A stretch of 64,000 bases of DNA from Streptomyces spororaveus. GTDB lineage: Bacteria > Actinomycetota > Actinomycetes > Streptomycetales > Streptomycetaceae. Numbering within the stretch: the first letter of the stretch is position 1; each line of letters opens with the position of its first letter. The notes beneath the pieces were generated by a model. It was not told the DNA's origin. It was given only the letters and a program-made list of their open reading frames with translations, and did no database searches. This document shows, piece by piece, positions 23,899 through 32,143 of the stretch. The DNA lies in NCBI RefSeq assembly GCF_016755875.1, contig NZ_BNED01000005.1, positions 4,850,001 to 4,914,000 of the forward strand. Reading direction: 5' to 3'. Position numbers and translations under genes: made by a program.

Positions 23899-24390
23899 CC
23901 TGCGGGGTGCTCGGCGGTGTGCGGGTCGTCCCGGCCGGGGGTGCGCCTCAAGCGCCGGCGGGGCTGGGGTGTGCGGGCCTGTCGGCATGGGGCGGGGCGG
24001 GGTGCCGCGCCGGGGTGTCTCCTCGGCTCGCGCCTGCGGGCAGGGTCCAGCCATACGGGGTGGTTGCGCGCTCGTCCTGCGGGGACACCCCGCCACGTCC
24101 CCCCACCCCGCCGCCCAGGTGTCCGTCGAAGCCCTGCCGTGGGGCGGGGACACGCAGGAGGGTCCCCGCAGGACGAGCGCGCAACCCAGGCCGTCCAACT
24201 AGACCCCGGCCGCAGGCGCGAGCCGAGGAGACCCTCGTGCGGGGCCCCGCCCCACACCCCCCAGCCCCGCCGGCGCTTGAGGCGCACCCCGCGGCACGGG
24301 AAGGCCCGCACACCACCGAGCACCCCGCAGGGGCACGGCCCACCCGGGCCGGGACGGCCCGTACCGCACACCACCGAGCACCCCGCAGGG
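23899..24390. repeat. About 490-bp imperfect palindrome between acyl-CoA dehydrogenase and hydratase genes
   Basis: Left segments reappear inverted, in reverse order, on the right: CTGCGGGGTGCTCGG with CCGAGCACCCCGCAG; GCGCCTCAAGCGCCGGCGGG with CCCGCCGGCGCTTGAGGCGC; TCCTCGGCTCGCGCCTGCGG with CCGCAGGCGCGAGCCGAGGA; and TTGCGCGCTCGTCCTGCGGG with CCCGCAGGACGAGCGCGCAA. The outermost right segment is present twice (24305 and 24364). Units of this family are common between Streptomyces genes. No gene is supported between 23886 and 24461. The transcript would fold into a giant hairpin that could lower expression of the downstream genes. Confidence 0.85.
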
Positions 24391-24461
24391 GAACACGTAC
24401 CCTCCCCGGAGGGGACTCGGCTCCCCACGCACCCCCATCCGCACACCACTCCGGAGGAGAC

Positions 24462-25199
24462 ATGGCCCCACTCGTGCACGCCGCCCAGGCGACCGGCATC
24501 GCCACCCTCACCCTGGACTCCCCGGGCAACCGCAACGCCCTCTCCGCAGACCTCGTCGCAGACCTCCGCTCCGCGCTCGCCGCCGCGGCCGCCGACACCG
24601 CCGTCCGGGCCGTCGTCCTCACCCACACCGGCAACACCTTCTGCGCCGGGGCCGACCTCAAGTCCCCCTGCGACCCGGCCGACTTCCTGGCGCTGCTCCG
24701 CGAGACCGCCGAGCTGCCCAAGCCCGTCGTCGCCCGCGTCACCGGCCACGTACGGGCCGGCGGCCTCGGGCTGCTCGGCGCCTGCGACATCGCCGCCGCC
24801 GGACCGCAGTCCTCGTACGCCTTCACCGAGACCCATCTGGGCCTCGCCCCGGCCGTGATCTCCATGCCGCTGCTGCCGCGCCTCGAACCCCGCGCCGCCG
24901 CCCGCTACTTCCTCACCGCCGAGGCCTTCGACGCCGCCGAGGCCGCCCGGATCGGCCTCCTCACCCTGCACGGCGAGGACGTGGACGCGGCCCTGGAGCC
25001 CGTACTCGCCGGCCTGCGCAAGGCCTCCCCGCAGGGGCTGGCCGCGACCAAGGCGCTGACCTCCGCCGCCGTGCGCGAGGCCCTCACCCGCGACGGCTCC
25101 CGCCTCACCGAGCTGTCCGCAGGACTGTTCGCCTCCGCCGAGGCCCGCGAGGGCATCACCGCCCGCTTCGAGCGCCGGGAACCGTCATGGTCGCTGTGA
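24462..25199 (+). CDS. Enoyl-CoA hydratase/isomerase family protein
   Basis: This is a 245-residue crotonase-fold protein that hydrates or otherwise processes the enoyl-CoA made upstream. TFCAGADLKSP gives the first oxyanion-hole region and GHVRAGGLGLLGACDIAAAG the second. The catalytic Glu of typical hydratases would lie in TETHLGLAPAVIS. The length is on the short side of the family. GGAGGAGA lies just before the ATG. It overlaps the tetR gene by 13 bases and lies downstream of the large palindrome, so it may be expressed less than or separately from the carboxylase genes. AtuE/LiuC-like function is inferred from context. Confidence 0.88.
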   Translation: MAPLVHAAQATGIATLTLDSPGNRNALSADLVADLRSALAAAAADTAVRAVVLTHTGNTFCAGADLKSPCDPADFLALLRETAELPKPVVARVTGHVRAGGLGLLGACDIAAAGPQSSYAFTETHLGLAPAVISMPLLPRLEPRAAARYFLTAEAFDAAEAARIGLLTLHGEDVDAALEPVLAGLRKASPQGLAATKALTSAAVREALTRDGSRLTELSAGLFASAEAREGITARFERREPSWSL

Positions 25200-25774
25200 C
25201 CGGCCCCAAGCAGGCCCGCAGCCGTGTCACCCGCCGCCACCTCCTGGAGGCGGCCGTGTCCTGCCTGGCGGAGCACGGCTGGGCCGGGTCGACCGTCTCG
25301 GTCGTCGCCGAACGGGCCGGCGTCTCGCGCGGCGCCGCCCAGCACCACTTCCCGACCCGCGAGGACCTGTTCACCGCGGCCGTCGAGTACGTCGCCGAGG
25401 AGCGGTCCACCGCCCTGCGCGACCTCTTCCACGCCGGCCCGGCCGCCCGCCCCGCCGTGGTGGAGGCGCTGGTCGACCTGTACACGGGAGCCCTCTTCCG
25501 GGCCGCGCTCCAGCTGTGGGTGGCCGCCTCCAACGAGGAGCAGCTACGCCCGCGGGTCACCGAGCTGGAGGCCCGGGTCGGCCGCGAGACCCACCGCATC
25601 GCCGTCGAGCTGCTGGGCGCTGACGAGTCGGTGCCGGGCGTACGGGAGACCGTGCAGGGCCTGCTGGACATGGCGCGGGGGCTCGGCCTGGCCAACGTAC
25701 TCACCGACGACACGGCCCGCCGCGCCCGGGTGGTGGCCCAGTGGTCGCGCATCCTCGACGCGGCCCTGGGCTGA
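25187..25774 (+). CDS. TetR/AcrR family transcriptional regulator
   Basis: This is a 195-residue repressor. The N-terminal helix-turn-helix covers about residues 12-58 (TRRHLLEAAVSCLAEHGWAG, then VVAERAGVSRGAAQHHFPT). The C-terminal ligand domain has a tryptophan-containing segment LQLWVAASNEEQLRP similar to acyl-CoA-responsive TetR proteins. It begins inside the hydratase gene (13-bp overlap) and so is co-expressed with the operon, as AtuR and LiuR-type regulators are. It is the only TetR gene in the window. The palindrome at 16573 is the best candidate operator; the CTGACG sites are an alternative. Confidence 0.9.
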   Translation: MVAVTGPKQARSRVTRRHLLEAAVSCLAEHGWAGSTVSVVAERAGVSRGAAQHHFPTREDLFTAAVEYVAEERSTALRDLFHAGPAARPAVVEALVDLYTGALFRAALQLWVAASNEEQLRPRVTELEARVGRETHRIAVELLGADESVPGVRETVQGLLDMARGLGLANVLTDDTARRARVVAQWSRILDAALG

Positions 25775-25789
25775 CGCGCGGGAACGCGA

Positions 25790-25825
25790 AGGGCGCCGTA
25801 CCCCGCGAACGGGACACGGCGCCCT
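25790..25825. terminator. Bidirectional terminator between tetR and citrate synthase
   Basis: AGGGCGCCGT (25790-25799) pairs perfectly with ACGGCGCCCT (25816-25825). The hairpin lies between the converging tetR and citrate synthase stops. Confidence 0.8.
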
Positions 25826-25838
25826 GAGCGAGCGGCGG

Positions 25839-26945
25839 TTACGCGGTCTCGGCGATGTCCGCGTAGCCCTCGATCTCCTGCGGGTTGCGCCGCCCCGGCC
25901 CGGTGTAGCGGGCCGAGGGCCGCACCAGGCGGCCCGTGCGCTTCTGCTCCAGGATGTGCGCCGACCAGCCGGCGGTACGGGCGCAGCTGAACATCGACGT
26001 GAACATGTGCGCGGGGACCTCGGCGAAGTCCAGCATGATCGCTGCCCAGAACTCCACGTTCGTGGCGAGCACCCGGTCGGGGCGGCGCGCGTGCAGCTCC
26101 TCCAGCGCGGCCTTCTCCAGCGCGGCGGCCACCTCGTAGCGCGGCGCGTCCAGCTCCTTGGCCGTGCGCCGCAGCACGCGGGCGCGCGGGTCCTCGGCCC
26201 GGTAGACGCGGTGCCCGAAGCCCATCAGCCGCTCGCCCTTGTCGAGGGCCTTCTTCACGTACGCCACGGCGTCGCCGGTGCGCTCGATCTCCTCGATCAT
26301 GCCGAGCACGCGGGACGGCGCCCCGCCGTGCAGCGGCCCGGACATGGCGCCCACCGCGCCCGACAGCGCCGCGGCGACGTCCGCGCCGGTCGACGCGATC
26401 ACCCGGGCGGTGAAGGTGGAGGCGTTCATGCCGTGCTCGGCGGCCGAGGTCCAGTACGCGTCGACGGCCTTGACGTGCCGCGGGTCCGGCTCGCCCCGCC
26501 AGCGGATCATGAACCGCTCGACGACGGACTCGGCCTTGTCGATCTCCCGCTGCGGGACCATGGGCAGGCCCTGGCCGCGGGCGGACTGGGCGACGTACGA
26601 CAGTGCCATCACGGCAGCGCGCGCGAGGTCGTCGCGGGCGGTCTGCTCGTCGATGTCCAGCAGGGGTTTCAGGCCCCACACGGGGGCGAGCATGGCGAGT
26701 GCGGACTGCACGTCGACGCGGATGTCACCGGAGTGGACCGGAATGGGGAAGGGCTCGGCGGCCGGCAGGCCCGGGTTGAAAGCACCGTCGACCAGCAGGC
26801 CCCACACGTTCCCGAAGGAGACGTGGCCGACGAGATCTTCGATGTCGACGCCCCGGTAGCGGAGCGACCCGCCTTCCTTGTCGGGCTCGGCGATCTCCGT
26901 CTCGAACGCGACGACCCCTTCGAGCCCGGGTACGAAGTCGGACAT
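25839..26945 (-). CDS. Citrate synthase 2
   Basis: This 368-residue enzyme condenses oxaloacetate and acetyl-CoA (or propionyl-CoA in the methylcitrate branch). It has LRYRGVDIEDL near the N-terminus, the catalytic His in EHGMNASTF, the second His in SGPLHGGAPSRV, and the motif GFGHRVYRAEDPRA with the oxaloacetate-binding His and Arg; the catalytic Asp is expected downstream. The short, N-domain-less length is that of the Gram-positive type II dimeric enzyme, not the 430-residue hexameric gltA type. It is divergent from pdxH across a 209-bp promoter region. Confidence 0.92.
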   Translation of the reverse strand: MSDFVPGLEGVVAFETEIAEPDKEGGSLRYRGVDIEDLVGHVSFGNVWGLLVDGAFNPGLPAAEPFPIPVHSGDIRVDVQSALAMLAPVWGLKPLLDIDEQTARDDLARAAVMALSYVAQSARGQGLPMVPQREIDKAESVVERFMIRWRGEPDPRHVKAVDAYWTSAAEHGMNASTFTARVIASTGADVAAALSGAVGAMSGPLHGGAPSRVLGMIEEIERTGDAVAYVKKALDKGERLMGFGHRVYRAEDPRARVLRRTAKELDAPRYEVAAALEKAALEELHARRPDRVLATNVEFWAAIMLDFAEVPAHMFTSMFSCARTAGWSAHILEQKRTGRLVRPSARYTGPGRRNPQEIEGYADIAETA

Positions 26946-27154
26946 CAGGCGGCTCCTCAGATAGTGCGAACACGCGCGGCTCCCGGCGTGACTCGCGGTC
27001 CGGCGCGGTCATCCCCGTTGATGCCCGGCACGGCCGTCGGTCACCCGCTCGGGGACCTTCGGACCGGCCCCAAGATTTTGGCCGTTCCGCCCCGACTGCG
27101 GAAGCGTGACATACGGCACACCGTCACCGGTCCGGCTGCGGCAGGATGGCCCGC

Positions 27155-27808
27155 GTGACCGATCAGGACATTGACCCCGCCATGATGCGCAAGCAGTACC
27201 GCTCGGAGATCGTCGACGAGGGCAGTCTCGCCGGGAATCCGATGGACCAGTTCGCCCTCTGGTTCCAGCAGGCCGCCGACTCGCACCTCTTCGAACCGAA
27301 CGCCATGGTCGTATCGACGGCCACCTCCGACGGACGGCCGAGTTCGCGGACGGTGCTGATGAAGCAGTTCGACGGCCGGGGCTTCGTCTTCTTCACCAAC
27401 TACGCCTCCCGCAAGGGCCGCGAGCTGGCCGAGAACCCGCACGTCGCGCTGCTCTTCCCCTGGCATCCGATCGCCCGCCAGGTGATCGTCACCGGTACGG
27501 CGTCCCGTATCGGCCGTGACGAGACGGCCGCGTACTTCCGCTCCCGCCCGCACGGCTCCCAGCTGGGCGCCTGGGCGAGCGAGCAGTCGAGCGTGATCGG
27601 CTCCCGCGCGGAGCTGGACCGGCGCTACGCCGAGCTGGAGGCCCGCTACCCGGAGGGCGAGCAGGTGCCGGTCCCGCCGGAGTGGGGCGGCCTGCGCGTG
27701 GTGCCGCGGGAGATCGAGTTCTGGCAGGGCCACGAGAACCGCCTGCACGACCGGCTGCGCTACACCCTGGACGGGGAGGAGTGGCACGTGGACCGGCTCT
27801 GCCCGTAG
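27155..27808 (+). CDS. pdxH: Pyridoxamine 5'-phosphate oxidase
   Basis: PdxH oxidises pyridoxine or pyridoxamine 5'-phosphate to PLP with FMN and oxygen. The 217-residue protein shows [18 protein letters not shown]-binding [20 protein letters not shown] and [32 protein letters not shown] with substrate contacts, and the terminal WHVDRLCP motif typical of the family. The GTG at 27155 was preferred to an ATG three codons upstream because GCAGGA precedes it at a normal distance. Confidence 0.94.
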   Translation: MTDQDIDPAMMRKQYRSEIVDEGSLAGNPMDQFALWFQQAADSHLFEPNAMVVSTATSDGRPSSRTVLMKQFDGRGFVFFTNYASRKGRELAENPHVALLFPWHPIARQVIVTGTASRIGRDETAAYFRSRPHGSQLGAWASEQSSVIGSRAELDRRYAELEARYPEGEQVPVPPEWGGLRVVPREIEFWQGHENRLHDRLRYTLDGEEWHVDRLCP

Positions 27809-27837
27809 CCGTGCGGCGCCGGGGCGGTACACGCAGA

Positions 27838-28081
27838 CGACCCGCGGGCTCGGGTTTCTCTCCTGCAGTGAGAGAAGCCGGCCGGACGTACCGGCGAGCC
27901 CGCGGGTCGGGTGACTGCTTGGGATTGGCGCCAGGCGTTCCGCCGGGCACCGCACTGGGTGCGTTGCTGACGACGGGCGCTTAGCCCGCAGTCACCTCAC
28001 GCGTCCGGTTTCCGTACATTTCGGGAACCACCTCCCTTCTCGTGTAAGTCAGAGCCTAGGCAGGCGCACCGACGGCCACAA
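27838..28081 (-). ncRNA. Candidate structured RNA with its own promoter (minus strand)
   Basis: On the minus strand TTGTGG (28076-28081) and TAGGCT (28053-28058), 17 bp apart, form a good promoter. The predicted transcript carries GGGAGG and a 12-codon frame MYGNRTREVTAG (28019 to 27981), whose start lies in a hairpin (28007-28029). A 9-bp helix (27910-27918 with 27988-27996) then encloses three perfect hairpins: 27934-27944, 27947-27962 and 27975-27987. Immediately after comes a 14-bp perfect helix (27838-27851 with 27895-27908) enclosing the TTCTCTC/GAGAGAA hairpin. No gene follows on this strand before the 3' end of pdxH, so it would be a stand-alone RNA. The same DNA could also end pdxH transcription. 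Confidence 0.5.
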
Positions 28082-28112
28082 GCGTTTTATTTCTCGATCA
28101 CCGCGAGCGAGG

Positions 28113-28652
28113 ATGCCCCCACGGGAGCGATCGGCACGGGGGACACACGGACGGCGACCACGGGGCCCTTCCACGCCACTACGGGCACAGGGCCCGGAAC
28201 TGGTGCTTCTACGGCACGGTCTCGGCCGGGCTCTCGTCGACCGGGAGGGCATCGTCGTGCGCGGCCTGCGCCCGCCGCGCCGCCTCGCCTGGGACGGCAT
28301 CCACGACATCCGGTGCGTGGCCGTCCCCGCGGGACGCGGCTGGGGGCCCGGCACCGTCACGTATGCCTACCGCACCGACGGCCGGCGCGTCCTGTTGCTG
28401 TGTGTGGACGACGAGGAGCTCCCGGCCCTGGAGCCGGAGCTCGCCTTCCTGCGGGCGCTCCTGGTGCGGCGGCGGAGCGCCGGCCGGGTCCCCGATCCGC
28501 GGGCGGAGCCGCGTATCGCCCTGCAGAACGCGCGCGAGGAGGCCTGGGACCGGTGGTTCGACGGGTGGCGGTCGTACGTGCTCATCTTCGGTGTGGCCGC
28601 CGCCGTCCTCGCGGGGATCGTCCTCACGACATGGCTCGGCGGACCGGCCTGA
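28113..28652 (+). CDS. Small membrane-anchored protein with PH-like domain
   Basis: This is a 179-residue protein of unknown function. The central part (ELVLLRHGLGRALVDREGIV, then VTYAYRTDGRRVLLLCVDDEE) looks like the bacterial PH-type beta fold found in many small Streptomyces membrane proteins. One transmembrane helix lies at the C-terminus (YVLIFGVAAAVLAGIVLTTW, about 156-175). An Arg-rich N-terminus suggests a start uncertainty; AGG directly abuts the ATG at 28113, so a later GTG is possible. It sits between the candidate RNA promoter and the PAS-domain gene, without coupling. Confidence 0.7.
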   Translation: MPPRERSARGTHGRRPRGPSTPLRAQGPELVLLRHGLGRALVDREGIVVRGLRPPRRLAWDGIHDIRCVAVPAGRGWGPGTVTYAYRTDGRRVLLLCVDDEELPALEPELAFLRALLVRRRSAGRVPDPRAEPRIALQNAREEAWDRWFDGWRSYVLIFGVAAAVLAGIVLTTWLGGPA

Positions 28653-28756
28653 CCGGATTTCGTATCCCTAATCCGGCGAAAGCGGTGTGGTGTGGGTCAC
28701 GTTCGAGTTCAATGATCTGACGTGCCGCATACGCGAACACCTGCTGGGGGTTCCAG

Positions 28757-30079
28757 GTGAGTGCTTACGGGCGTAACGAGACCGCTGACGATCTGCTCGC
28801 CGCGCTGTTGGACGGGATGGACGCAGCCCTGTGCGCGTTCGACTCCGACGGGGTGATCACCCACTGGAACCGCGAGGCCGAGCGGATCCTGGGGTGGACC
28901 GCCGCCGAGGCCGTGGGGCGCAAGGGCTTCGAGGGGTGGGCGGTGCGTGCCGCCGACGCGCACGACGTCCAGGACCGGCTGATGGCCGCCCGGCAGGTGC
29001 CCGGCCGGCAGGTGCACGAGTTCGCGCTGCTGACCAAGGACGGCGGGCGCGTCCTCGTGCGGACCCAGTCCGCCGGGGTGCCCGGTGCGGACGGGAAACC
29101 CGCCGGGGTGTACTGCGCCTTCAGCGAGGTGCACGCCCAGATCGACCTGGAGCGCTCCATCGCGCTGAGCGAGGCCCTGCTGGAGGACGCCTCGTGGGGC
29201 GTGGTCCTGGTCGACGTCGATCTGCGGCCCGCCGTGGTCAACGCGCACGCCGCACGGGCCTTCGGGGCCGGCCGCACCGCGCTCCTCGGGCGGCCCCTGG
29301 GGGAACTGCTGGTCCAGGGCGTCGAGGAGTTGGAGGGCGCGCTCCAGTACGTGCTCGCCGAGGGGGCCCCGTCCGCGCCGGTGGAGATGTGGGTGTCGGT
29401 GCGCACGCCGGAGGGGGTGCGGCGCAGGTGCTGGCGGTGCGGGTTCCTGCGGCTGGCTTCGCCGCTCGCGGAGGAGCCGGTACCGCTGGGCGTCGGCTGG
29501 CTGTTCCAGGACGTCACCGAGGCCCGCCAGGAGCAGCTGGACACCGCGCAGCTGCGGTTCCGCTCGCACCAGCTCCACCGCGCGGGGCGGGCCGCCGCCG
29601 AGTGCGAGGACCCGGCCGAGGCGGCCGCCGTACGCCTGGACTTCGCCCTGGCCGGCTTCGCGGAGCACGCGCTGCTGGACGTACTGGACCCGACGGCCGA
29701 TCCCGAGCGGCGAAGGCTCGTACGGTCGGCCGCGTCGCCGCCGGCGCTGCCGGGCCCGGGGTCGATCCCGGTCCGGTACGCGGCCGGGCACCCGGCGCTG
29801 CAGGCCCTGGACCGGATCGGCTCGGTGCGTACGAGTGCCCCGCGCGGGGAGGCGGACGCGGAGTGGGCGCGGGCCCGCCGGTGGCCCGAGGACGCCGCGC
29901 ACGGGCTGTGCACGGTGCTGCGGAGCCGGGGGCGGACCCTGGGGGCGCTGACGTTCCTGCGCGGACCCTCGCGGGTGGCCTTCGAGCGCGTGGACGCGGC
30001 GTACGCGGAGGAGGTCGCGGCCCGGGTCGCGGCCGACCTGGACCTGGCGGCGGGTCCGGCCGGCCCGGACGGGGGCTGA
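28757..30079 (+). CDS. PAS/GAF sensor protein without output domain
   Basis: This is a 440-residue soluble protein. The first PAS domain (about 12-130) has ALCAFDSDGVITHWNREAER and ILGWTAAEAVGRKGFE. A second PAS-like domain (about 140-255) starts LEDASWGVVLVDVDLRPAVV and ends GWLFQDVTEARQEQ. A GAF-like domain (about 270-435) ends RVAADLDLA. Streptomyces relatives usually continue into a SpoIIE phosphatase or histidine kinase; this one stops after GAF, so it may act by protein-protein contact or be a truncated relative. The GTG start has GGGGG nine bases upstream. The signal sensed is unknown. Confidence 0.8.
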   Translation: MSAYGRNETADDLLAALLDGMDAALCAFDSDGVITHWNREAERILGWTAAEAVGRKGFEGWAVRAADAHDVQDRLMAARQVPGRQVHEFALLTKDGGRVLVRTQSAGVPGADGKPAGVYCAFSEVHAQIDLERSIALSEALLEDASWGVVLVDVDLRPAVVNAHAARAFGAGRTALLGRPLGELLVQGVEELEGALQYVLAEGAPSAPVEMWVSVRTPEGVRRRCWRCGFLRLASPLAEEPVPLGVGWLFQDVTEARQEQLDTAQLRFRSHQLHRAGRAAAECEDPAEAAAVRLDFALAGFAEHALLDVLDPTADPERRRLVRSAASPPALPGPGSIPVRYAAGHPALQALDRIGSVRTSAPRGEADAEWARARRWPEDAAHGLCTVLRSRGRTLGALTFLRGPSRVAFERVDAAYAEEVAARVAADLDLAAGPAGPDGG

Positions 30080-30080
30080 T

Positions 30081-30101
30081 GGCGCGGCGCGCGCCCGCGC
30101 C
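30081..30101. terminator. Short hairpin between PAS and SIS genes
   Basis: GGCGCGG (30081-30087) pairs with CCGCGCC (30095-30101). It is a 7-bp GC stem between converging stops. Confidence 0.5.
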
Positions 30102-30108
30102 GTGGGGC

Positions 30109-30864
30109 TCAGTGCCGGAAGAAGATCCGGTCGCCGTACTCCTGCATCACGCGGCCGTTCCACTCGTGGCCGCCGTCGACGTTGCCCGAGCGCAGCAGCG
30201 GGGGCTCGACCCCGCGGGCCGCGAGCTCGCCGGCCGCGGCCGCCATGACCGCCTGCATGATCGCGCTGGTCACGACGGTGGAGGCGGGGGCGAAGGGCGC
30301 GTCGATGCCGTCGATGCTCAGCTCGGCGTCACCGACCGCGATCTTGCTGTCGAGGACGACGTCGCAGTGGTCCTTGAGGAAGGTGCCGGAGAGGTGCCGT
30401 GACTTGGTCCCGGTCGCGTACGCCACCGAGGTCACGCCGATGACCTTGAGGCCGATGGCGCGGGCGTTCATCGCCATCTCGACGGGCAGGGCGTTGCGTC
30501 CGGAGAGGGAGATGATCACGAGGACGTCGCCGTCGGAGGCGGGGCTGCTGTCGAGGACGGCGCCGGCCAGGCCGTCGACCCGTTCCAGGGCGCTGCCCAG
30601 GGTCGCGGGCATGACGTCGATGCCGGCCGTGCCGGGGACGGCGAGGAAGTTCATCAGGGCCAGTCCGCCGGCCCGGTAGACGACGTCCTGGGCGGGCAGC
30701 GAGGAGTGCCCGGCGCCGAAGGCGAAGAGCCGGTTGCCGGAGGCGACCGCGTCGGCGACGAGGGAGCCTGCCTCGGCGATGTGCGCGGCCTCCTCGTCCC
30801 GCACGCGCTCCAGCAGACCGATGGCGGCATCGAAGAACTGACCGGCCAGCTTGCTCTCGCTCAT
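30109..30864 (-). CDS. SIS-domain protein (sugar isomerase-like)
   Basis: This is a 251-residue cytoplasmic protein with one SIS phosphosugar-binding domain. AFGAGHSSLPAQDVVYRAGG and VLVIISLSGRNALPVEMA provide the two phosphate-binding loops. The ending VDGGHEWNGRVMQEYGDRI matches the actinobacterial and Bacillus sugar-isomerase group (DUF2529/YokL-like) that sits beside N-acetylglucosamine or inositol genes; here no such neighbours exist. The start at 30864 has GGAAGG upstream; a longer reading through the dmdR1 promoter is rejected. It is divergent from dmdR1. Confidence 0.88.
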   Translation of the reverse strand: MSESKLAGQFFDAAIGLLERVRDEEAAHIAEAGSLVADAVASGNRLFAFGAGHSSLPAQDVVYRAGGLALMNFLAVPGTAGIDVMPATLGSALERVDGLAGAVLDSSPASDGDVLVIISLSGRNALPVEMAMNARAIGLKVIGVTSVAYATGTKSRHLSGTFLKDHCDVVLDSKIAVGDAELSIDGIDAPFAPASTVVTSAIMQAVMAAAAGELAARGVEPPLLRSGNVDGGHEWNGRVMQEYGDRIFFRH

Positions 30865-31076
30865 ACGCCGATGGCCCTTCCAGGGGTGGGGGAGCGTCCG
30901 TGTCCGCCGCTCACCGTGCGGTCTGGACCAAGGGCGTGTCAATACGAACGTCAATCCCGGGCCGAAAGCTCTGGTCGCGCGCCCCGCGCATCTCCGGTGG
31001 ATCTTCCCCGGGATGTCCGGGAGATGTCCGTGAGGGCTCTTGACCCTTGGCACGGGACGGTTGTCGGCCCGATGCG

Positions 31077-31793
31077 TCAGAATTGGGGGCAGGGCCAGCG
31101 CACGCTATCCGAGGGGCACGAATGTCCGGACTGATCGATACCACGGAGATGTATCTCCGCACCATCCTCGAGCTGGAAGAGGAAGGCGTGGTACCCATGC
31201 GCGCCCGCATCGCCGAGCGGCTCGACCAGAGCGGTCCGACGGTGAGCCAGACGGTGGCGCGCATGGAGCGGGACGGCTTGGTGGCGGTCGCCAGCGACCG
31301 GCACCTTGAGCTGACGGAGGAGGGGCGTCGACTGGCTACGCGTGTCATGCGCAAGCACCGGCTCGCGGAGTGTCTGCTCGTCGACGTCATCGGGCTGGAG
31401 TGGGAGCAGGTGCACGCGGAGGCCTGCCGGTGGGAGCACGTGATGAGCGAGGCGGTGGAGCGGCGGGTGCTGGAGCTGCTGCGCCACCCGACCGAGTCGC
31501 CGTACGGGAACCCGATCCCCGGGCTGGAGGAGCTGGGTGAGAAGGCCGAGGCCGACCCGTTCCTCGAGGACGGCATGGTCAGTCTGTCCGAGCTCGACCC
31601 GGGTTCCGAGGGCAAGACGGTGGTCGTCCGCCGGATCGGTGAGCCGATCCAGACGGATGCGCAGCTGATGTACACGCTCCGGCGGGCCGGCGTGCAGCCC
31701 GGCTCGGTGGTGAGCGTGACCGAGTCCCCGGGGGGCGTGCTGGTCGGCAGTGGCGGCGAGGCCGCCGAGCTGGACGTGGAGGTCGCTTCGCAC
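31077..31793 (-). other. Antisense open frame covering dmdR1 (adm-like)
   Basis: A 238-codon frame starts at an ATG at 31793 and runs the full length of dmdR1 on the opposite strand. In S. coelicolor an antiparallel gene, adm, has been described over dmdR1, with effects on siderophore and antibiotic production. The frame here is in the same position. Its composition (His/Leu/Arg-rich) is what an antisense of a GC-rich gene gives by default, so coding capacity cannot be judged from this sequence alone. Confidence 0.35.
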
Positions 31794-31814
31794 GTGTTCG
31801 TCGCGAAGCGCTGA
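31122..31814 (+). CDS. dmdR1: Iron-dependent transcriptional regulator, DmdR1 (DtxR family)
   Basis: This 230-residue metal-dependent repressor binds iron boxes and controls siderophore and iron-uptake genes when loaded with Fe(II). The winged-helix domain spans 1-65 (MSGLIDTTEMYLRTILELEE, then SGPTVSQTVARMERDGLV). Metal ligands align exactly with DtxR numbering: Met10, Cys102, Glu105 and His106 for one site; His79, Glu83 and His98 for the other. An SH3-like C-terminal domain ends DVEVASHVFVAKR. GAGGGG precedes the ATG. The neighbours (SIS protein before, hydrolase after) match the S. coelicolor dmdR1 locus as I remember it. A strong terminator follows at 31955. Confidence 0.95.
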   Translation: MSGLIDTTEMYLRTILELEEEGVVPMRARIAERLDQSGPTVSQTVARMERDGLVAVASDRHLELTEEGRRLATRVMRKHRLAECLLVDVIGLEWEQVHAEACRWEHVMSEAVERRVLELLRHPTESPYGNPIPGLEELGEKAEADPFLEDGMVSLSELDPGSEGKTVVVRRIGEPIQTDAQLMYTLRRAGVQPGSVVSVTESPGGVLVGSGGEAAELDVEVASHVFVAKR

Positions 31815-31954
31815 TCTCCGCGGTGCGTCGGCGTTCGCGTCGGTGCCCGCGTCGACGCGGATGCGTCCGGTGGACCGGTCCGTACGAGCCGTGACTCGGG
31901 GGTTCCTGCCTCACGGGTCGTTACCCGTATGGAAGACCAGCCCTTGGTGTGGGC

Positions 31955-31982
31955 GGTCCCGGCGCCTTTCGGCGCCGGGACC
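31955..31982 (+). terminator. Terminator after dmdR1
   Basis: GGTCCCGGCGCC (31955-31966), loop TTTC, GGCGCCGGGACC (31971-31982) makes a perfect 12-bp stem. The 31815-32197 stretch otherwise holds only this hairpin and the promoter of the following hydrolase; no gene is seen. Confidence 0.85.
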
Positions 31983-32143
31983 GGTCCTCCCCTTGTGACC
32001 TGGAGCCCCGAGCTCTCAAGGTCGTCCCCTCGGACCGTCTTCCCCGAGCGGCCCGCCTCCCTGTTGAAAGGATCTCCATCGGCAGTGGCGGCCAATCCTT
32101 GAGCAAGGTCACTCGAAAGAGCGGTGTTGGGGACGAGAAACCC

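Noticed and set aside
30865..31053. N-terminal extension of the SIS protein
   Set aside because: The extra 63 residues are Arg/Pro-rich without family resemblance and cover the promoter region shared with dmdR1.
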